Positions 25,085-64,000 of a DNA stretch of 64,000 bases are shown here, piece by piece. Position 1 is the first letter of the stretch. Every line of letters starts with the position of its first letter. The notes below the pieces were generated by a model that was given only the letters and a program-made list of their open reading frames with translations, had not been told where the DNA came from and did not search any database. Source of the DNA: Amorphochlora amoebiformis (lineage: Eukaryota; Cercozoa; Chlorarachniophyceae); the NCBI GenBank assembly GCA_054601695.1, contig BAAHQB010000036.1, positions 434,001 to 498,000 on the forward strand, written 5' to 3'. Made by a program: the position numbers and the translations under genes.

Positions 25085-26232
25085 GGAATATAAATGTATA
25101 TGGATATATTACTAGTCTCAAAATTTTACCTTGATGAAGATGGAGCCTTAGATCGTGGGTCTCGAAAAGATCTGGAGTGTTCTCTTGAATCGATCGAAGA
25201 TTTATTCCGGTTCCAAGATCTTTTCGAAAATCCTTTTTGCCTTTGGTAACCCTGCTTTTGATCCAGATGGCGCTCACGAACACGACGGTAACGATTACGC
25301 TTCCTAGGTCTTGCAATGTCGCACTTCAACAGCCTGCCATCAACGAAGGAATTTTTTAAACTGTTGACAGCACGCTGTGCACTCATCTTATCCTTGAACG
25401 TGACGAAACCAAAGCCTACACGGGGAATAAAGACGTTTGTGACCGAACCATAGCGACTGAACATCGAACGGAGGTCGCTTTTTTTTGTCTTTGAGTCCAA
25501 GTTGCCTACGAAGACTTTTCTGCCGTATGCATCGTATCCGGTCTCCGTAGCCCATTTAAGTTCTGAGATGTCGGATCGTCCACCTTTGCAATGTCCACTC
25601 CGGCGTGTCTGTGTCGTTTCCCTCCGCTCATCATGAAATTTGTCAATGTCGCGAGAAGAAGAGTGGGAGCCATCTCTCACGCGCTCATGGTCTCTATACT
25701 TCAAGGACACGGTATCTCTGCTTATGTCGCGAGTGGTTGAGTTTGGGTTTCTACTTCCTCGATGGGGGCGGACATCCTCTAACTGCTGTACAACCCTAGG
25801 AGGTGGAATGGTATCGATGGTTCTAGAGCCGGTCGTCGTCGGATCGATTACTGTTGGGAATTTTGTAGATCCTGTTGATTGGATCTTCTGAGGGACTTCA
25901 GAGGCTTTCGCGCTCCTTGAAAATTCCGATGGTTGGACGGATTCATTAATTCCATCAGCGCTGGCTGCTTGTGGACTCTTGTTGAGAGAAGCGAAGACTG
26001 CTTGTGGTGTATTCTTGGGAGGAAAAGGAACAGGCGAAATCGCCTTCATCTCCTCAGCGTTGGCTTCTGTGGGATGTACCACTTCCCCTGCATCTCCTTG
26101 GGCTTGCGACCAAAAAATCATCTTCTGTGATGGTGTGTTTGGAAAGGGCGAATATTCCGATTCTCCTGGCGACTGTTGATTTTGGGAGTGGGCTTGGTTA
26201 GCCTTTGCCCTCTTCTTGAACAGACCCATCAT
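24143..26232 (-). CDS. RRM protein with RS/RD-rich arm (two exons, about 474 aa)
   Basis: Exon 1 is 26232-25130 and exon 2 is 24464-24143 (stop TAG). The donor AAG|gtaaaa and the acceptor CCGTAG join in phase 2. Residues 1-160 are low-complexity (Q, S, P, A), and 160-215 is RD/RS/ER-rich ([14 protein letters not shown]). One RRM spans about 238-308, with RNP2 VFVGNL at 240-245 and RNP1 VGFGFVTF at 272-279. After it come a basic stretch ([14 protein letters not shown]) and SR-type dipeptides, then a Ser/Thr/Gln-rich tail from exon 2. This is typical of an SR-like splicing or mRNA-processing factor in the nucleus; no specific orthologue is named. The ATG ATG at 26232 was chosen. An acceptor at 26267 upstream suggests a 5' UTR intron, or an upstream coding exon that I could not place. 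Confidence 0.8.
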
Positions 26233-26378
26233 ATTGAGATGCACAACGTCGGCCGATTCGATTGACCTGCGGGAAATGGGTTCACGAATCAGTTGGGTTC
26301 AGCCTTTTCTTAGGTCTAGGTTCCGGGGGGAGCACATCGTGGTGGTCGTATGCAATTACATGTATTTATATAATATAT

Positions 26379-26445
<67 letters not shown>

Positions 26446-26503
26446 ATATGTATATATATATAAAAATATATATATATGTATATTCTGCTTGCATAAATAT
26501 AAC

Positions 26504-26971
26504 AGGAAAGGGAAACTGGTCAGGAATATCGTACTTGGCAAAAAGGCAGTTGGCAATCCACGTGCTGTTGGTCTTCTTGTATACCATACTGAGCATCTTG
26601 TGATAAGTGTCCATACCATCTGGGAGAATGATACAATCAGTTAAAACATGTTCCTTTCAGCAAGGATGACCCGAGCAAGGATGACCTGAGTAGTCGAAGA
26701 GGCAGCTCTCGATATCTTCTGCTACGTTCCGGATATCCTTGACGCTAACTGATACTGTGACATTGATCTGGAGGATTTCGACTAGACGCTCAACGACCTG
26801 AAAACAATATTGGTTATTAAAAATAGACTCTTAATTAAGTCCGACAGGTAGAATTACTTTCTGCCGCATTGAGGAATCAGCATAGTATTCAACTTTCCTC
26901 CTTTTACCCCGTGGTAGATCTTTACTTGAGCTTGTATACGCCCTTTTAAAAGGTGCACTCGACTTATTCAT
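26504..26971 (-). CDS. TFIIS central-domain-like protein (three exons, 3' end unresolved)
   Basis: Minus-strand exons 26971-26858, 26797-26686 and 26619-26504 join in phase from an ATG. After a basic nuclear-signal-like patch (PRGKRRKVEYY) the protein reads SSMRQKVVERLVEIL, then a helical stretch with VAEDIESCLFDY, then DTYHKMLSMVYKKTN and ANCLFAKYDIPDQF. The order of features (VRxKxVExL, AxxIExxIF, YKxxxRSL, NxxL with IPP) matches the central domain of transcription elongation factor TFIIS and of PHD/SPOC proteins. This is moderate support from pattern recall. No acceptor is visible for the next exon. A candidate terminal frame ending PKKRLNPTDS and a stop lies at about 26271-26340, past a (TA)n run. 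If truly small, this is a partial or divergent TFIIS-like factor. Confidence 0.5.
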
Positions 26972-27522
26972 GTCCCAGCCGTTAGCAAGTACGCCGAGAA
27001 ACTACACCTAGAATTGATACGTAGTTTCCGGTGAATCTGATTCATGTCTCCAATTCCATGTCTAACGTAATAAAAGAAGGCGGGTATTGAATTCTTTGGC
27101 TTACTCCAAGTTTCAAGATGCGAGCTTTGACCCGGATTGACCTCACCACCATCGGTTCAGGATGCTCTTGCCGATAAATAGAATATCTTAAAATTAGATA
27201 TCTCGATATCTACATTAAGATAACGGTGCACTTGAAAGTCTTGACCGCATCTCCCTTCCTCGTCCCGAGGTTTTGATCCGCTGGCGATGAAGGGTTTTGG
27301 CAATTCTCCATACAATCTCTAGGAAATCAAAACTGAGCTAAATATTGTCACTGGAAAATTGCGCAAAATTTGATAAATGGAACAGAAAAGGCGTGATTCT
27401 GCTGGACATGGGTCGACTCTCTCCGTCTACATAGTTGAAGTCGACCATGGGATGCAACTCCCGATTCCCGGACTCGACGTAATATTCCACATTCCTTCCT
27501 TTCTATCAACGCTCTTATAACC
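26972..27522. promoter_or_regulatory. Divergent promoter region between TFIIS-like gene and REV3
   Basis: The two start codons face away from each other across 551 bp that contain no (TA)n of note, unlike almost every other non-coding stretch here. Putative shared regulation is inferred from position. No specific factor site can be assigned. Confidence 0.4.
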
Positions 27523-63483
<35,961 letters not shown>

Positions 63484-63655
63484 GTATTCGAGTTATGTTT
63501 ATATATGTATGTGTATATATGTATATATATATATATATGTTTATGGATATATGCATGTATACATATGTGAATGTATATATGTTTGTGCATGTATATACAG
63601 ATATATATATATATGTATATATATATATAAATATATATATATATGTACATATATG

Positions 63656-63699
<44 letters not shown>

Positions 63700-63927
63700 T
63701 ACAGTTTGTACGTAGCATAAAATATAGAATAAAGTATAGTATAAGTTGATAATATAATACAAAATTACATAATAGGATAATACAATTTAATATTTATAAT
63801 GTAATTTTCACAGTGGTCTAATGTGACTACTATATTGTAATAGTACGTAATTTATCATATGTTTCTATAAAACATATATATATATATATATATATATCTG
63901 TATATATATTACGTATTATATTATATG

Positions 63928-63960
<33 letters not shown>

Positions 63961-64000
63961 ACATGTATAATATGTATATTCTCTTTAATATGTATACTGA
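63484..64000 (+). other. REV3 intron 49, runs off the right edge
   Basis: (TA)n and TATG/TACA variants, with an A/T-rich non-repetitive stretch at 63715-63860. No exon is seen. Confidence 0.7.

Overview
This is nuclear DNA of an intron-rich protist. Most of the window is (TA)n and related AT-rich simple repeat. Short, clearly less AT-rich exons sit in it, joined by GT-AG and occasionally GC-AG introns. Nearly all long open frames that read as [12 protein letters not shown] or RERERE are translated microsatellite and were ignored. Exons were found by looking for non-repetitive islands with acceptor AG, donor GT and continuous reading phase, then checking the joined protein for family motifs recalled from general knowledge. 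No alignment or database search was run. Bipartite-looking N termini (hydrophobic leader followed by an R/S/T-rich stretch) hint at a lineage with a complex plastid, but the species cannot be named. A short CCCTAA array suggests a TTAGGG-type telomere.

Layout. 1-3007 (-): 5' part of an RRM gene whose first exon encodes a signal-peptide-like leader; it runs off the left edge. 3258-12980 (+): about 19 small exons of a coiled-coil protein with a possible plastid presequence. 13447-22013 (+): 14 exons of an alpha/beta-hydrolase (lipase-like, nucleophile THSKGG) with a clear stop. The coiled-coil and hydrolase parts may be one gene; one exon junction between them is unresolved. 22399-22820 (-): complete three-exon gene for a 97-residue unknown protein. 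24143-26232 (-): two-exon gene for an RRM protein with an RS/RD-rich arm. 26504-26971 (-): start of a gene with a TFIIS central-domain-like fold. 26972-27522: TA-poor divergent intergenic segment. 27523-63483 (+): REV3, the catalytic subunit of DNA polymerase zeta, in 49 phase-consistent exons (1,771 codons) up to just past polymerase motif A. The rest lies beyond the right edge.

The most remarkable thing is architectural. REV3 puts 5.3 kb of coding sequence into 36 kb, with exons as short as 8 nt and introns made largely of self-complementary (TA)n. Local tandem duplications have copied pieces of exons into neighbouring introns at three places, and at least one intron must use a GC donor. 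The genes have no obvious joint pathway, although an RRM gene, a TFIIS-like gene and REV3 lie next to each other.
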